From NCBI RefSeq assembly GCF_008042145.1, contig NZ_RDBH01000114.1:438621-484385 (forward strand): DNA of 45,765 nt. Direction: 5' to 3'. Made by a program: the position numbers and the translations under genes. Shown here in pieces: positions 1 through 7,565 of the stretch. The notes beneath the pieces were generated by a model, which searched no databases, was not told the DNA's origin, and was given only the letters and a program-made list of their open reading frames with translations. The stretch is from Streptomyces sp. adm13(2018). GTDB lineage: Bacteria; Actinomycetota; Actinomycetes; Streptomycetales; Streptomycetaceae. How positions within the stretch are numbered: position 1 is the first letter of the stretch; each line of letters opens with the position of its first letter.

Positions 1-1
1 C

Positions 2-1639
2 AAGAAGTCCGGCCGCGCCTCGGGGCTGCTGAAGTCGAGCGCGGTGATGGCCGCCGGCACCCTGGTCTCCCGGCTCACCGGCTTCGTCCGCAGCCTGGTG
101 ATCACCGGCGCGCTCGGCGCAGCCCTGCTCGGCGACACCTTCACCATCGCCTACACCCTGCCGACGATGATCTACATCCTCACCGTCGGCGGCGGCCTCA
201 ACTCGGTCTTCGTCCCGCAGCTCGTCCGCTCCATGAAGAACGACGAGGACGGCGGCGAGGCCTACGCCAACCGCCTGCTCACCCTGGTGATGGTGGCGCT
301 CGGCGCGATCGTGGTCCTGGCCGTCTTCGCGGCCCCCCTGCTGATCCGGCTGATGTCGAACACCATCGCCGACGACGCCGCGGCCAACAGCGTGGCCGTG
401 ACGTTCGCCCGCTACTGCCTGCCCACCATCTTCTTCATGGGCGTGCACGTGGTGATGGGTCAGATCCTCAACGCCCGGGGCAAGTTCGGCGCGATGATGT
501 GGACCCCGGTCCTCAACAACATCGTCATGATCGTCACCTTCGGCCTGTTCATCTGGGTCTACGGCACCTCCGCCGAGTCCCACATGGGCGTCCAGACCAT
601 CCCCGACGACGGCATCCGCCTGCTCGGCATCGGCACCCTGCTCGGACTCGTCGTCCAGGCCCTGGCGATGATCCCGTACCTGCGCGAGACCGGCTTCCGC
701 TTCCGGCCCCGCTTCGACTGGAAGGGCCACGGGCTCGGCAAGACGGTCAAGCTCGCCAAGTGGACGGTCCTCTTCGTCCTCGCCAACCAGGCGGGCGTCC
801 TGGTCGTCACCCAGCTCGCCACCGCGGCCGGTGAGGCGTCCGGCAAGAACGGCGCCGGCTTCCTGGCCTACTCCAACGCCCAGCTGATCTGGGGCATGCC
901 GCAGGCCATCATCACGGTCTCCGTCATGGCCGCCCTGCTGCCGCGGATCTCCCGCGCCGCCCACGACAACGACCCCGGCGCCGTCCGGGACGACATCTCG
1001 CAGGGACTGCGCAACTCGGCGGTCGCGATCGTCCCGGTCTCCTTCGCCTTCCTGGCGCTCGGCGTCCCGATGTGCACCCTGCTCTACGCCTCCAGCGGCG
1101 TCGAGGCCGCCCAGGGCATGGGCTTCATCCTGATGGCCTTCGGCCTCGGCCTGATCCCCTACTCCGTCCAGTACGTCGTGCTCCGCGGCTTCTACGCCTA
1201 TGAGGACACCCGGACGCCCTTCTACAACACGGTCATCGTCGCCGCCGTCAACGCGGCCGCCTCCGCGCTCTGTTACGTCGTCCTGCCCGCCCAGTGGGCC
1301 GTCGTCGGCATGGCCGCCTCCTACGGCCTGGCCTACGCCGTCGGCGTCGGCATCGCCTGGCGCCGCCTCCGCAAGCGGCTGGGAGGCGACCTGGACGGCA
1401 CCCACGTGATGCGGACCTACGCCCGCCTCTGCATGGCCTCCGTGCCCGCCGCGATCGTCGCCGGCGCCGTCGGATTCGGCCTGCTCAAGCTCCTCGGCGA
1501 AGGCGCGTTGGGCTCGCTCGTCGCCCTGATCGTCGGCGGAGCGGTACTCCTCGGAGTCTTCTTCGTCGCGGCCAAGCGGATGCGGATCGCCGAGCTGAAC
1601 ACCCTGGTCGGAATGGTGCGCGGACGCCTGGGACGCTGA
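2..1639 (+). CDS. murJ: MurJ (MviN) lipid II flippase, 5'-truncated by window edge
   Basis: This is a polytopic MATE-like membrane protein that flips undecaprenyl-linked peptidoglycan precursor (lipid II) to the outer face of the membrane. The reading frame is open from base 2, so the true start lies upstream. The visible part has about 540 residues and begins with a basic stretch (KKSGRASGLLKSS) leading into the first membrane segment. MurJ/MviN features are the early 'LVSRLTGFVRS' motif, the 'GGGLNSVFVPQLVR' segment, the amphipathic 'GVQTIPDD' loop region and about a dozen hydrophobic segments ending in a basic cytoplasmic tail. The stop is followed about 120 bp downstream by the pseudokinase gene on the same strand. 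In mycobacteria a pseudokinase domain is fused to the C-terminus of this protein; here it is a separate gene. Family assignment is secure; the missing N-terminus is an edge effect, not a mutation. Confidence 0.93.
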   Translation, partial: KKSGRASGLLKSSAVMAAGTLVSRLTGFVRSLVITGALGAALLGDTFTIAYTLPTMIYILTVGGGLNSVFVPQLVRSMKNDEDGGEAYANRLLTLVMVALGAIVVLAVFAAPLLIRLMSNTIADDAAANSVAVTFARYCLPTIFFMGVHVVMGQILNARGKFGAMMWTPVLNNIVMIVTFGLFIWVYGTSAESHMGVQTIPDDGIRLLGIGTLLGLVVQALAMIPYLRETGFRFRPRFDWKGHGLGKTVKLAKWTVLFVLANQAGVLVVTQLATAAGEASGKNGAGFLAYSNAQLIWGMPQAIITVSVMAALLPRISRAAHDNDPGAVRDDISQGLRNSAVAIVPVSFAFLALGVPMCTLLYASSGVEAAQGMGFILMAFGLGLIPYSVQYVVLRGFYAYEDTRTPFYNTVIVAAVNAAASALCYVVLPAQWAVVGMAASYGLAYAVGVGIAWRRLRKRLGGDLDGTHVMRTYARLCMASVPAAIVAGAVGFGLLKLLGEGALGSLVALIVGGAVLLGVFFVAAKRMRIAELNTLVGMVRGRLGR

Positions 1640-1757
1640 ACCCGTCGGGCCGGCACAACCATCGGGGGGAACCGCGTGTCGTGCATAGCGTCCGACTGTG
1701 GGCACAATTGGCTTGGCTGTTGGATGTGGCGCAACGGATGGGGAGGCAGGAACGACG

Positions 1758-3446
1758 GTGGCGGAACGTAGCACGGCTGCCGTCGACGTGGCCGACAACA
1801 GCGGTGACGACCCGCTGACCGCCAAGGCGGACACGGCCGCGACCGACGGGGTGGCGGACAAGCAGAAGGCGGCGGAACAGCCCGCCGAGGCCACGGAGAA
1901 GAAGGCGGTCGAACGACAGAGCGGGGAGCAGCCCTCCCTCACGGCTCCGGAGCTGCACAGCGGCCACAAGCTGGCCAGACGCTACCGGCTGGAGGAGTGC
2001 GTCACCCGTCTGGACGGGTTCAGCAGTTGGCGTGCCGTCGACGAGAAGCTACGGCGTGCCGTCGGGGTCCATCTGCTGCCCGCGGACCACCCCCGGGCCC
2101 GTTCGGTCCTGGCCTCGGCCCGGGCCTCGGCGCTCCTCGGCGACCCCCGCTTCGTGCAGGTCCTCGACGCCGTCGAGGAGAACGACCTCGTGTACGTCGT
2201 GCACGAGTGGCTGCCCGACTCCACCGAGCTGACCGCGCTGCTCGCGGCCGGCCCGCTGGAGCCGCACGACGCCTACCAGCTCGTCAGCCAGGTCTCCCAG
2301 GCCATGGCCGCCGCCCACCGCGAAGGCCTGGCCCACCTCCGGCTCACGCCGAGCGCCGTCCTGCGCAGCTCCACCGGCCAGTACCGGATCCGCGGCCTCG
2401 CCGTGAACGCCGCCCTGCGCGGCATCACCGCCGACCGTCCACAGCGCAACGACACCGAGGCCATCGGCGCGCTCCTGTACGCCGCTCTCACCCAGCGCTG
2501 GCCGTACGACAGCGACGCCTACGGGCTCTCCGGCCTGCCCAAGGGCGTCGGCCTGCTCCCGCCCGACCAGGTCCGCGCCGGTGTGCACCGGGGCCTCTCC
2601 GAGATCGCCATGCGCGCCCTCGCGAACGACGGGGCCACCGCGTCCCGTCAGGAGCCGCCCTGCACCACTCCGGACGAGCTGGCCAAGGCGGTGGCCGCGA
2701 TGCCCCGCGTGAAGCCCCCGGAGCCCGAGTTCACCGCCCCGCCCGAGTACCAGCGCACGACGTACCAGCAGGGCACCTACGGTCGTCCCCCGGTGCACCC
2801 CTCGGTCACCCAGCCGCTGGTCGTCCCGCCGCCCCCGCTGCAGAGCCGTACCGGCAAGGCGCTGAAGTGGGCCGTCTCGGCCCTGCTGATCGCCGCCCTG
2901 GGCCTCGGCAGCTGGCAGATCGCGGACCGGCTCCTCGCATCGGACTCCACCCGTGAGGAGACCCCGGCCCCGACGGCTACGGCCGACGAGAAGCCCGCCC
3001 CGCTCAAGCCGGTCACCATCGAGTCGGCCCAGGACTTCGACCCGCTGGGCAACGGCTCCGAGAAGCCCCAGGCCATAAACCTCGCCTACGACGGCGATCC
3101 CAGCACGTACTGGTACACCGAGAACTACCGCGGCCTCGGCTTCGCCAATCTGAAGACCGGCGTGGGCCTCGTGCTCGACCTGGGCAAGGCGCAGAACATC
3201 AGCGAGGTCGACCTGTCGTTCGTCGGCGTCACGTCGGTGGAGCTGCGTACGGCACCGTCCGACGCGACGTCGCAGCCGTCCCAGCCGGACTCGTACACCA
3301 CCCAGGCGAAGGGACAGGGCAGTGAGGTCGCCCTGAAGCTGACCAAGCCCGTCATGACCCGCTACGTTCTCGTGTGGCTGACGGAACTGCCCTCCAACGA
3401 CGGCGGCTACCGGGGCAAGCTGAGCGAAGTCAAGATCAGGGGCTGA
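1758..3446 (+). CDS. Membrane pseudokinase with C-terminal discoidin-like domain
   Basis: This 562-residue protein starts at GTG 1758, preceded by a GGGAGG/AGGAA ribosome-binding region. An acidic, charged N-terminus (about 1-65) leads into a protein-kinase-like fold (about 70-320) that has lost its catalytic residues: the usual HRDxxxxN loop reads HLRLTPSAV and no DFG is visible. A Pro-rich linker, one membrane helix (about 368-390, KWAVSALLIAALGLGSWQ) and an extracytoplasmic domain follow. That last domain resembles the F5/8 (discoidin/NedA) fold, with 'AYDGDPSTYWYTENY' near its start. The whole therefore matches, as a separate polypeptide, the cytoplasmic pseudokinase and extracellular domain that mycobacterial MviN carries fused to the flippase. 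I infer that it partners MurJ and may be read by an FHA protein such as FhaA after phosphorylation. The pseudokinase call is from missing motifs; the partner role is inference. Confidence 0.85.
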   Translation: MAERSTAAVDVADNSGDDPLTAKADTAATDGVADKQKAAEQPAEATEKKAVERQSGEQPSLTAPELHSGHKLARRYRLEECVTRLDGFSSWRAVDEKLRRAVGVHLLPADHPRARSVLASARASALLGDPRFVQVLDAVEENDLVYVVHEWLPDSTELTALLAAGPLEPHDAYQLVSQVSQAMAAAHREGLAHLRLTPSAVLRSSTGQYRIRGLAVNAALRGITADRPQRNDTEAIGALLYAALTQRWPYDSDAYGLSGLPKGVGLLPPDQVRAGVHRGLSEIAMRALANDGATASRQEPPCTTPDELAKAVAAMPRVKPPEPEFTAPPEYQRTTYQQGTYGRPPVHPSVTQPLVVPPPPLQSRTGKALKWAVSALLIAALGLGSWQIADRLLASDSTREETPAPTATADEKPAPLKPVTIESAQDFDPLGNGSEKPQAINLAYDGDPSTYWYTENYRGLGFANLKTGVGLVLDLGKAQNISEVDLSFVGVTSVELRTAPSDATSQPSQPDSYTTQAKGQGSEVALKLTKPVMTRYVLVWLTELPSNDGGYRGKLSEVKIRG

Positions 3447-3471
3447 CGACCGCAGGGGAGGGGGCTCACCG

Positions 3472-4176
3472 TTGGACCGACCGATGGACGACGCCACGGA
3501 CGACCAGGAACTCCTGGCACGCCATGTGGCCGGCGATCCGGACGCCTTCGGTGAGCTCGTGCGGCGTCACCGCGACCGGCTCTGGGCGGTGGCCCTGCGC
3601 ACCCTGGGAGACCGCGAGGAGGCCGCTGACGCCGTCCAGGACGCCCTGCTGTCGGCCTTCCGGGCCGCCCACACATTCCGCGGCCAGTCGGCCGTCACCA
3701 CCTGGCTCCACCGCATCACGGTGAACGCCTGTCTCGACCGTCTCCGTAAGTCGGCCTCGCGCAAGACCTCACCCGTCGACGACAACGACCGCTTCGAGCA
3801 GCTCCTCGAACCCCATGAATCCGCCGAGGCACCGGTGGAGCGGCAGGACGTCCACCGCGAGGTCCTCGCCGCGCTCGCGTCGATCCCCGCCGATCAGCGC
3901 GCCGCCCTCGTCCTGGTCGACATGCAGGGATACCCCGTCGCGGAGGCGGCCCGTATCCTCGGCGTTCCCACCGGCACCGTGAAGAGCCGCTGCGCACGCG
4001 GGCGGGCCCGACTGCTTCCGATGGTCACTCATCTGCGCGCCGAATCCGTGGGTACCGAAGCACCCGACGGGGGAAGGAACCGGACGCCGGGGACATCCGT
4101 CCCACCGGTGCCGGGGCCGACGGACACCGGAACGAATGATCCAGCTGCTGTGAAGGGCGGAGGCGGGCGCACGTGA
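3472..4176 (+). CDS. sigM: ECF sigma factor, SigM type
   Basis: This 234-residue group 4 (ECF) RNA polymerase sigma factor has region 2 near residues 10-80 ('DPDAFGELVRRHRDRLWAVA', 'DAVQDALLSAFRAAHTF') and region 4 near 125-185 ('LASIPADQRAALVLVDMQG', 'GVPTGTVKSRCARGRARL', the recognition helix). The TTG start at 3472 is favoured because GGGAGGGGG lies 8-9 bases before it; ATG 3484 is an alternative. A variable tail of about 45 residues follows region 4. The gene overlaps the next one, an anti-sigma factor, by 4 bp (GTGA), the usual translational coupling of an ECF pair. Its location between the MurJ partner gene and trxBA is where actinobacteria carry sigM. In Streptomyces and mycobacteria such SigM homologues belong to envelope or oxidative stress responses; the actual regulon cannot be read from this window. 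Confidence 0.9.
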   Translation: MDRPMDDATDDQELLARHVAGDPDAFGELVRRHRDRLWAVALRTLGDREEAADAVQDALLSAFRAAHTFRGQSAVTTWLHRITVNACLDRLRKSASRKTSPVDDNDRFEQLLEPHESAEAPVERQDVHREVLAALASIPADQRAALVLVDMQGYPVAEAARILGVPTGTVKSRCARGRARLLPMVTHLRAESVGTEAPDGGRNRTPGTSVPPVPGPTDTGTNDPAAVKGGGGRT

Positions 4177-5183
4177 CTTCCACGGCCGACAAGGCCAACA
4201 CCACACAGCACCCGGACGTCTCGGAGATCTCCGAGCTGACCGAGGGGCTTCTCTCACCGACCCGCTCGGCCGCGGTCCGCCGACATCTGGACGCTTGCCC
4301 CCTCTGCGCGGATGTACGCACCTCCCTGGAGGAGATCCGGGGGCTTCTCGGCACCCTTCCCGGCCCGCCCCGCATGCCCGCGGAGATCGCGGGGCGCATC
4401 GACGCCGCCCTCGCCGCCGAAGCCCTCCTCAATGCCACCACGCCGGACGGCGACGTCTCCGTTTCACGTGAAACGGAGCCTGACGCAGCAGACACCCCAG
4501 ACCCAGCCGACACGGCTGACACCGCCGACACGGCTCCCTCGGTCACACACTCCTCCTCCGGTCCCACCGACCGCTCCTCCGACCGCTCCGTCGGCCGGGC
4601 CGCCGATCGTCCCGCCGGTCGCTCCGGTGCCGCCACCGGCCCCGGACGGGCCGGGAAGCCGCGTCGCCGCCGCATCGCCCTGCTCTCGACGCTCGGCGCC
4701 GCCTTCGGTGCCGTGATCCTCGGCACGAGCCTCTATCTCAGCCAGTCGGCCGACGTCACCGCCGGAGACCAGGCGGGCACCACCAAGGCCGACAGCAGCG
4801 CCGCCGCCCTCAATTCCTTCTCCGGCGCTCCGGTGGAGGACCGGGTCAGCGCGCTCCTGGCCAAGGGCGATTCCGCCATCACGCCCCGAGGCATCACGCC
4901 GGAGTCGATGTCGGCCGAAGGCCAGGGCACCGCCCCCCAGCGGAACAGGGACGGCGCCGTCCCCGGCTGCGTCGTCGCCGGGACCGGTCGCTCCGACACG
5001 GTGCTGCAGCACGAGCGAGGCGAGTACCAGGGGAAGCCGGCCTACCTCCTGGTCCTCAGCGACCCCGCGGACAGCAAGCGGGTCCAGGCCTATGTGGTGG
5101 ATGCCTCCTGCGCGGAACGGACCGCCGGGAGTGGAAGCCCGGCCGCTGATCTGCTGTTCAGCGAGACCTACCCCCGCTCCTGA
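4173..5183 (+). CDS. Anti-sigma factor with zinc motif and one membrane helix
   Basis: This 336-residue single-pass membrane protein is translationally coupled to the sigma factor gene. The N-terminal cytoplasmic part has a ZAS-like H-x3-C-x2-C signature (RRHLDACPLCADV, about residues 36-48), which binds zinc in many anti-sigma factors. A long acidic, Ser/Thr/Asp-rich spacer follows. A membrane segment at about 167-190 (RIALLSTLGAAFGAVILG) leads to an extracytoplasmic domain of about 145 residues with two cysteines (PGCVVAG and DASCAER) that could form a disulphide. The expected function is to hold the sigma factor at the membrane until a signal releases it. The spacer is unusual in encoding a perfect parS site at 4461-4474, read as part of SVSRETE. 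The partner assignment follows from adjacency and the ZAS motif. Confidence 0.82.
   Translation: MTSTADKANTTQHPDVSEISELTEGLLSPTRSAAVRRHLDACPLCADVRTSLEEIRGLLGTLPGPPRMPAEIAGRIDAALAAEALLNATTPDGDVSVSRETEPDAADTPDPADTADTADTAPSVTHSSSGPTDRSSDRSVGRAADRPAGRSGAATGPGRAGKPRRRRIALLSTLGAAFGAVILGTSLYLSQSADVTAGDQAGTTKADSSAAALNSFSGAPVEDRVSALLAKGDSAITPRGITPESMSAEGQGTAPQRNRDGAVPGCVVAGTGRSDTVLQHERGEYQGKPAYLLVLSDPADSKRVQAYVVDASCAERTAGSGSPAADLLFSETYPRS
4461..4474. promoter_or_regulatory. parS: parS site (ParB binding), inside the anti-sigma gene
   Basis: This is a perfect 14-bp palindrome, GTTTCACGTGAAAC, flanked by one more base pair of symmetry on each side (C/G). It is the consensus ParB loading site of Bacillus and Streptomyces. 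It lies within the coding sequence of the anti-sigma factor spacer, about 11 kb from oriC on the parAB side. Confidence 0.96.
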
Positions 5184-5224
5184 CCCCTCTCTCCGTCCGG
5201 CAGCGGTGCCGCGCGGCGGTTTCG

Positions 5225-5250
5225 GGAATGTACGCCCCTTAGGATCCGTT
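5225..5250 (+). promoter_or_regulatory. SigR-type promoter of trxBA
   Basis: GGAAT at 5225-5229 and GTT at 5248-5250 are separated by exactly 18 bases, matching the GGAAT-N18-GTT consensus of the Streptomyces thiol-oxidative-stress sigma factor SigR. The elements end 71 bp before the trxB start. The trxBA operon is a classical SigR target in S. coelicolor; spacing and sequence here support the same control. Confidence 0.85.
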
Positions 5251-5321
5251 GGGTGGGGTGAGAGTGACCGAGACAACCGCCCCGTAGGCAGTGGCAGTCT
5301 GCAGAGACGAGGAAGAAACCC

Positions 5322-6287
5322 GTGAGCGACGTCCGTAACGTGATCATCATCGGCTCCGGGCCCGCGGGTTACACCGCTGCGCTCTACACCGCCCGAGCGT
5401 CGCTGAACCCCCTGGTCTTCGAAGGTGCCGTCACCGCCGGTGGCGCCCTCATGAACACGACCGAGGTCGAGAACTTCCCGGGCTTCCGCGACGGCATCAT
5501 GGGCCCGGACCTCATGGACAACATGCGGGCCCAGGCCGAGCGCTTCGGCGCCGAGCTCGTCCCCGACGACATCATCGCCGTGGACCTGACCGGTGAGATC
5601 AAGACCGTCACCGACACCGCCGGCACCGTGCACCGCGCCAAGGCCGTCATCGTCACCACCGGCTCGCAGCACCGCAAGCTCGGCCTCCCCAACGAGGACA
5701 CTCTCTCCGGCCGCGGTGTCTCCTGGTGCGCCACCTGCGACGGGTTCTTCTTCAAGGACCAGGACATCGCCGTCGTCGGCGGCGGCGACACCGCGATCGA
5801 GGAGGCCACCTTCCTCTCGCGCTTCGCCAAGACGGTCACCATCGTCCACCGCCGCGACAGCCTGCGTGCCTCGAAGGCCATGCAGGAGCGTGCCTTCGCC
5901 GACCCGAAGATCTCCTTCGCCTGGGACAGCGAGGTCACCGAGATTCACGGTGAGCAGAAGCTCAGCGGTGTGACCCTGCGCGACACGAAGACCGGCGAGA
6001 CCCGTCAGCTGCCCGTCACCGGGCTCTTCATCGCGGTCGGCCACGACCCGCGGACCGAGCTCTTCAAGGGTCAGCTGGAGCTCGACGCGGAGGGCTACCT
6101 CAAGGTCTCCGCCCCGTCGACGCGCACCAACCTCACGGGTGTCTTCGGCGCCGGCGATGTCGTCGACCACACCTACCGTCAGGCCATCACGGCCGCCGGC
6201 ACGGGCTGCTCCGCCGCGCTGGACGCCGAGCGCTTCCTGGCCGCCCTCGCCGACAGCGAGAAGCTGGCCGAGACCCCCGCGGTCTGA
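5322..6287 (+). CDS. trxB: Thioredoxin reductase (NADPH)
   Basis: This 321-residue cytoplasmic flavoenzyme transfers electrons from NADPH to thioredoxin. The FAD-binding motif GSGPAGYTAALY is at about residues 11-22, the redox-active CATC (SWCATCDG) at about 136-139, the NADPH-binding GGGDTAIEEA at about 155-164, and the second FAD motif 'GVFGAGDVVDHTYRQ' at about 276-290. Length is typical of low-molecular-weight TrxB. The GTG start at 5322 follows GAGGAAGAA by a few bases. A SigR-consensus promoter lies upstream. trxA follows after 46 bp with its own strong ribosome-binding site, so the two form an operon that ends at the hairpin near 6.74 kb. Confidence 0.97.
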   Translation: MSDVRNVIIIGSGPAGYTAALYTARASLNPLVFEGAVTAGGALMNTTEVENFPGFRDGIMGPDLMDNMRAQAERFGAELVPDDIIAVDLTGEIKTVTDTAGTVHRAKAVIVTTGSQHRKLGLPNEDTLSGRGVSWCATCDGFFFKDQDIAVVGGGDTAIEEATFLSRFAKTVTIVHRRDSLRASKAMQERAFADPKISFAWDSEVTEIHGEQKLSGVTLRDTKTGETRQLPVTGLFIAVGHDPRTELFKGQLELDAEGYLKVSAPSTRTNLTGVFGAGDVVDHTYRQAITAAGTGCSAALDAERFLAALADSEKLAETPAV

Positions 6288-6333
6288 CACCCACTCTCCC
6301 CATCCCACACCCCGCGAGATCAAGGAGGCCGCT

Positions 6334-6666
6334 GTGGCCCTGAAGACTGTGACCGACGCTTCCTTCGAAGAGGACGTCCTCAAGAGCAACAAGCCTGTCC
6401 TGGTGGACTTCTGGGCCGAGTGGTGCGGCCCGTGCCGCCAGATCGCCCCGTCGCTCGAGGCCATCGCCGCCGAGCACGGCGAGATCGAGATCGTGAAGCT
6501 CAACATCGACCAGAACCCGGCCACGGCTGCCAAGTACGGCGTCATGTCGATCCCGACGTTGAACGTCTACCAGGGCGGCGAGGTCGTGAAGACGATCGTC
6601 GGTGCCAAGCCGAAGGCGGCCATCCTGCGCGACCTCGAGGGCTTCGTCGAGCCGACCAAGGCCTGA
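6334..6666 (+). CDS. trxA: Thioredoxin
   Basis: This 110-residue cytosolic disulphide reductase has the classical active site WCGPC (AEWCGPCRQIAP) at about residues 30-34 and the conserved cis-proline loop 'MSIPTLNVYQGG'. The GTG start at 6334 is set by an excellent AAGGAGG at 6322-6328. It is co-transcribed with trxB, which regenerates it with NADPH. Just after the stop come two parS sites and then a 15-bp perfect hairpin, so the operon ends within ParB-binding territory. Confidence 0.97.
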   Translation: MALKTVTDASFEEDVLKSNKPVLVDFWAEWCGPCRQIAPSLEAIAAEHGEIEIVKLNIDQNPATAAKYGVMSIPTLNVYQGGEVVKTIVGAKPKAAILRDLEGFVEPTKA

Positions 6667-6679
6667 TACTCCCGCTTCT

Positions 6680-6693
6680 GTTTCACGTGAAAC
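6680..6693. promoter_or_regulatory. parS: parS site, first of a pair
   Basis: A perfect GTTTCACGTGAAAC palindrome begins 14 bp after the trxA stop. It lies 23 bp (start to start) from the next parS, which places the two on nearly the same helical face and makes this the densest ParB loading point in the window. Confidence 0.97.
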
Positions 6694-6702
6694 CGAAGCA
6701 GC

Positions 6703-6716
6703 GTTTCACGTGAAAC
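6703..6716. promoter_or_regulatory. parS: parS site, second of a pair
   Basis: A perfect GTTTCACGTGAAAC palindrome lies immediately before the trxA terminator stem. It is paired with the site at 6680. Confidence 0.97.
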
Positions 6717-6718
6717 AA

Positions 6719-6754
6719 CGAACGGCCCGCCCCCGGAAAGGGGCGGGCCGTTCG
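6719..6754. terminator. Terminator between trxA and the convergent GNAT gene
   Basis: A 15-bp perfect stem (CGAACGGCCCGCCCC with its complement at 6740-6754) encloses a 6-base CGGAAA loop. No long T-tract follows, as is usual in Streptomyces. Being symmetric between the convergent trxA and acetyltransferase genes, it probably works in both directions. Confidence 0.88.
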
Positions 6755-6787
6755 CGTGGGCCTGAGCACACCACGCCGAGCCCGGCG

Positions 6788-7405
6788 CTACAGAGGCCGC
6801 AGGACCGGATCCTTCTGGACCGCACCGAGGAGCCGGTCGAGCGCCATCTCGACGTCCTCCTTCCAGGAGAGCGTCGTCCTGAGCTCCAGCCGCATCCTGG
6901 GGTAGGCGGGGTGGGGACGGACCGTCTTGAAGCCCACCGCCAGCAGATGCTCGGCCGGCAGCACGCAGGCCGGCTCCTTCCACCGGGCGTCCCCGAACGC
7001 CTCGATGGCCTTGAAGCCTCGCCGCAGCAGATCCTTGGCCACCGTCTGGACGACCATCCGGCCGAGTCCCTGCCCCTGATACTCCGGCATGATCCAGGAG
7101 GTCATCAGCTGCACCGCGTCGGCCGCGACCGGGCTCGTGGGGAAGGCGGTGGAACGCGGTACATAGGCCGGGGGAGCGTAGAGGACATAGCCGACCGGTA
7201 CGTCGTCGACATAGACCACGCGGCCGCAGGAACCCCACTCCAGGAGGACCCCGGAGATCCAGGCCTCCTTCTCCGGCTCTGAGCGCCCCGCCTTCACCGC
7301 GGCTTCCCCGCTGACGGGATCGAGCTCCCAGAAGACGCAGGAGCGACACCTCGTGGGCAGATCCGGAAGGTTGTCCAGCGTGAGCGGTACGAGCCGACGC
7401 CCCAC
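6788..7405 (-). CDS. GNAT family N-acetyltransferase
   Basis: This 205-residue protein starts at GTG. The acetyl-CoA pyrophosphate-binding region of the GNAT fold is visible as 'YQGQGLGRMVVQTVAKDLL' (about residues 113-131), preceded by 'AVQLMTSWIMPE' (beta-4) and followed by 'RGFKAIEAFG'. The N-terminus has 'RCRSCVFWELDP', a short Cys-containing motif typical of a GNAT subfamily found beside parB in streptomycetes. The substrate is unknown. It is the last gene of the minus-strand run, 160 bp downstream of parB, and it converges on trxA across a shared terminator. The fold is clear, the function is not, and a role in segregation is not implied by adjacency alone. Confidence 0.85.
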   Translation of the reverse strand: MGRRLVPLTLDNLPDLPTRCRSCVFWELDPVSGEAAVKAGRSEPEKEAWISGVLLEWGSCGRVVYVDDVPVGYVLYAPPAYVPRSTAFPTSPVAADAVQLMTSWIMPEYQGQGLGRMVVQTVAKDLLRRGFKAIEAFGDARWKEPACVLPAEHLLAVGFKTVRPHPAYPRMRLELRTTLSWKEDVEMALDRLLGAVQKDPVLRPL

Positions 7406-7565
7406 GGCCGCGCCTCACTTCCCTCGCGAATCGATCACGGATACGCCTCTTGGAATCGTATCCATCGGCCGATCCGGATGACACCGCTCACAGGCAAAGG
7501 GCGGACCGCGTTCCGGTGAAACCAGAGCACGGCCCGCCCTCAGCGGCCTGCGACAGCGGAAGGCC

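Noticed and set aside
4464..6545. Minus-strand open frame of 693 codons
   Set aside because: It is antisense to the anti-sigma gene and trxB; its composition is typical of a GC-rich shadow.
7406..7565. Small gene between the GNAT gene and parB
   Set aside because: Open frames here lack a ribosome-binding site and GC-biased third positions. The stretch looks like intergenic DNA with a weak GGGCGG/CCGCCC hairpin.
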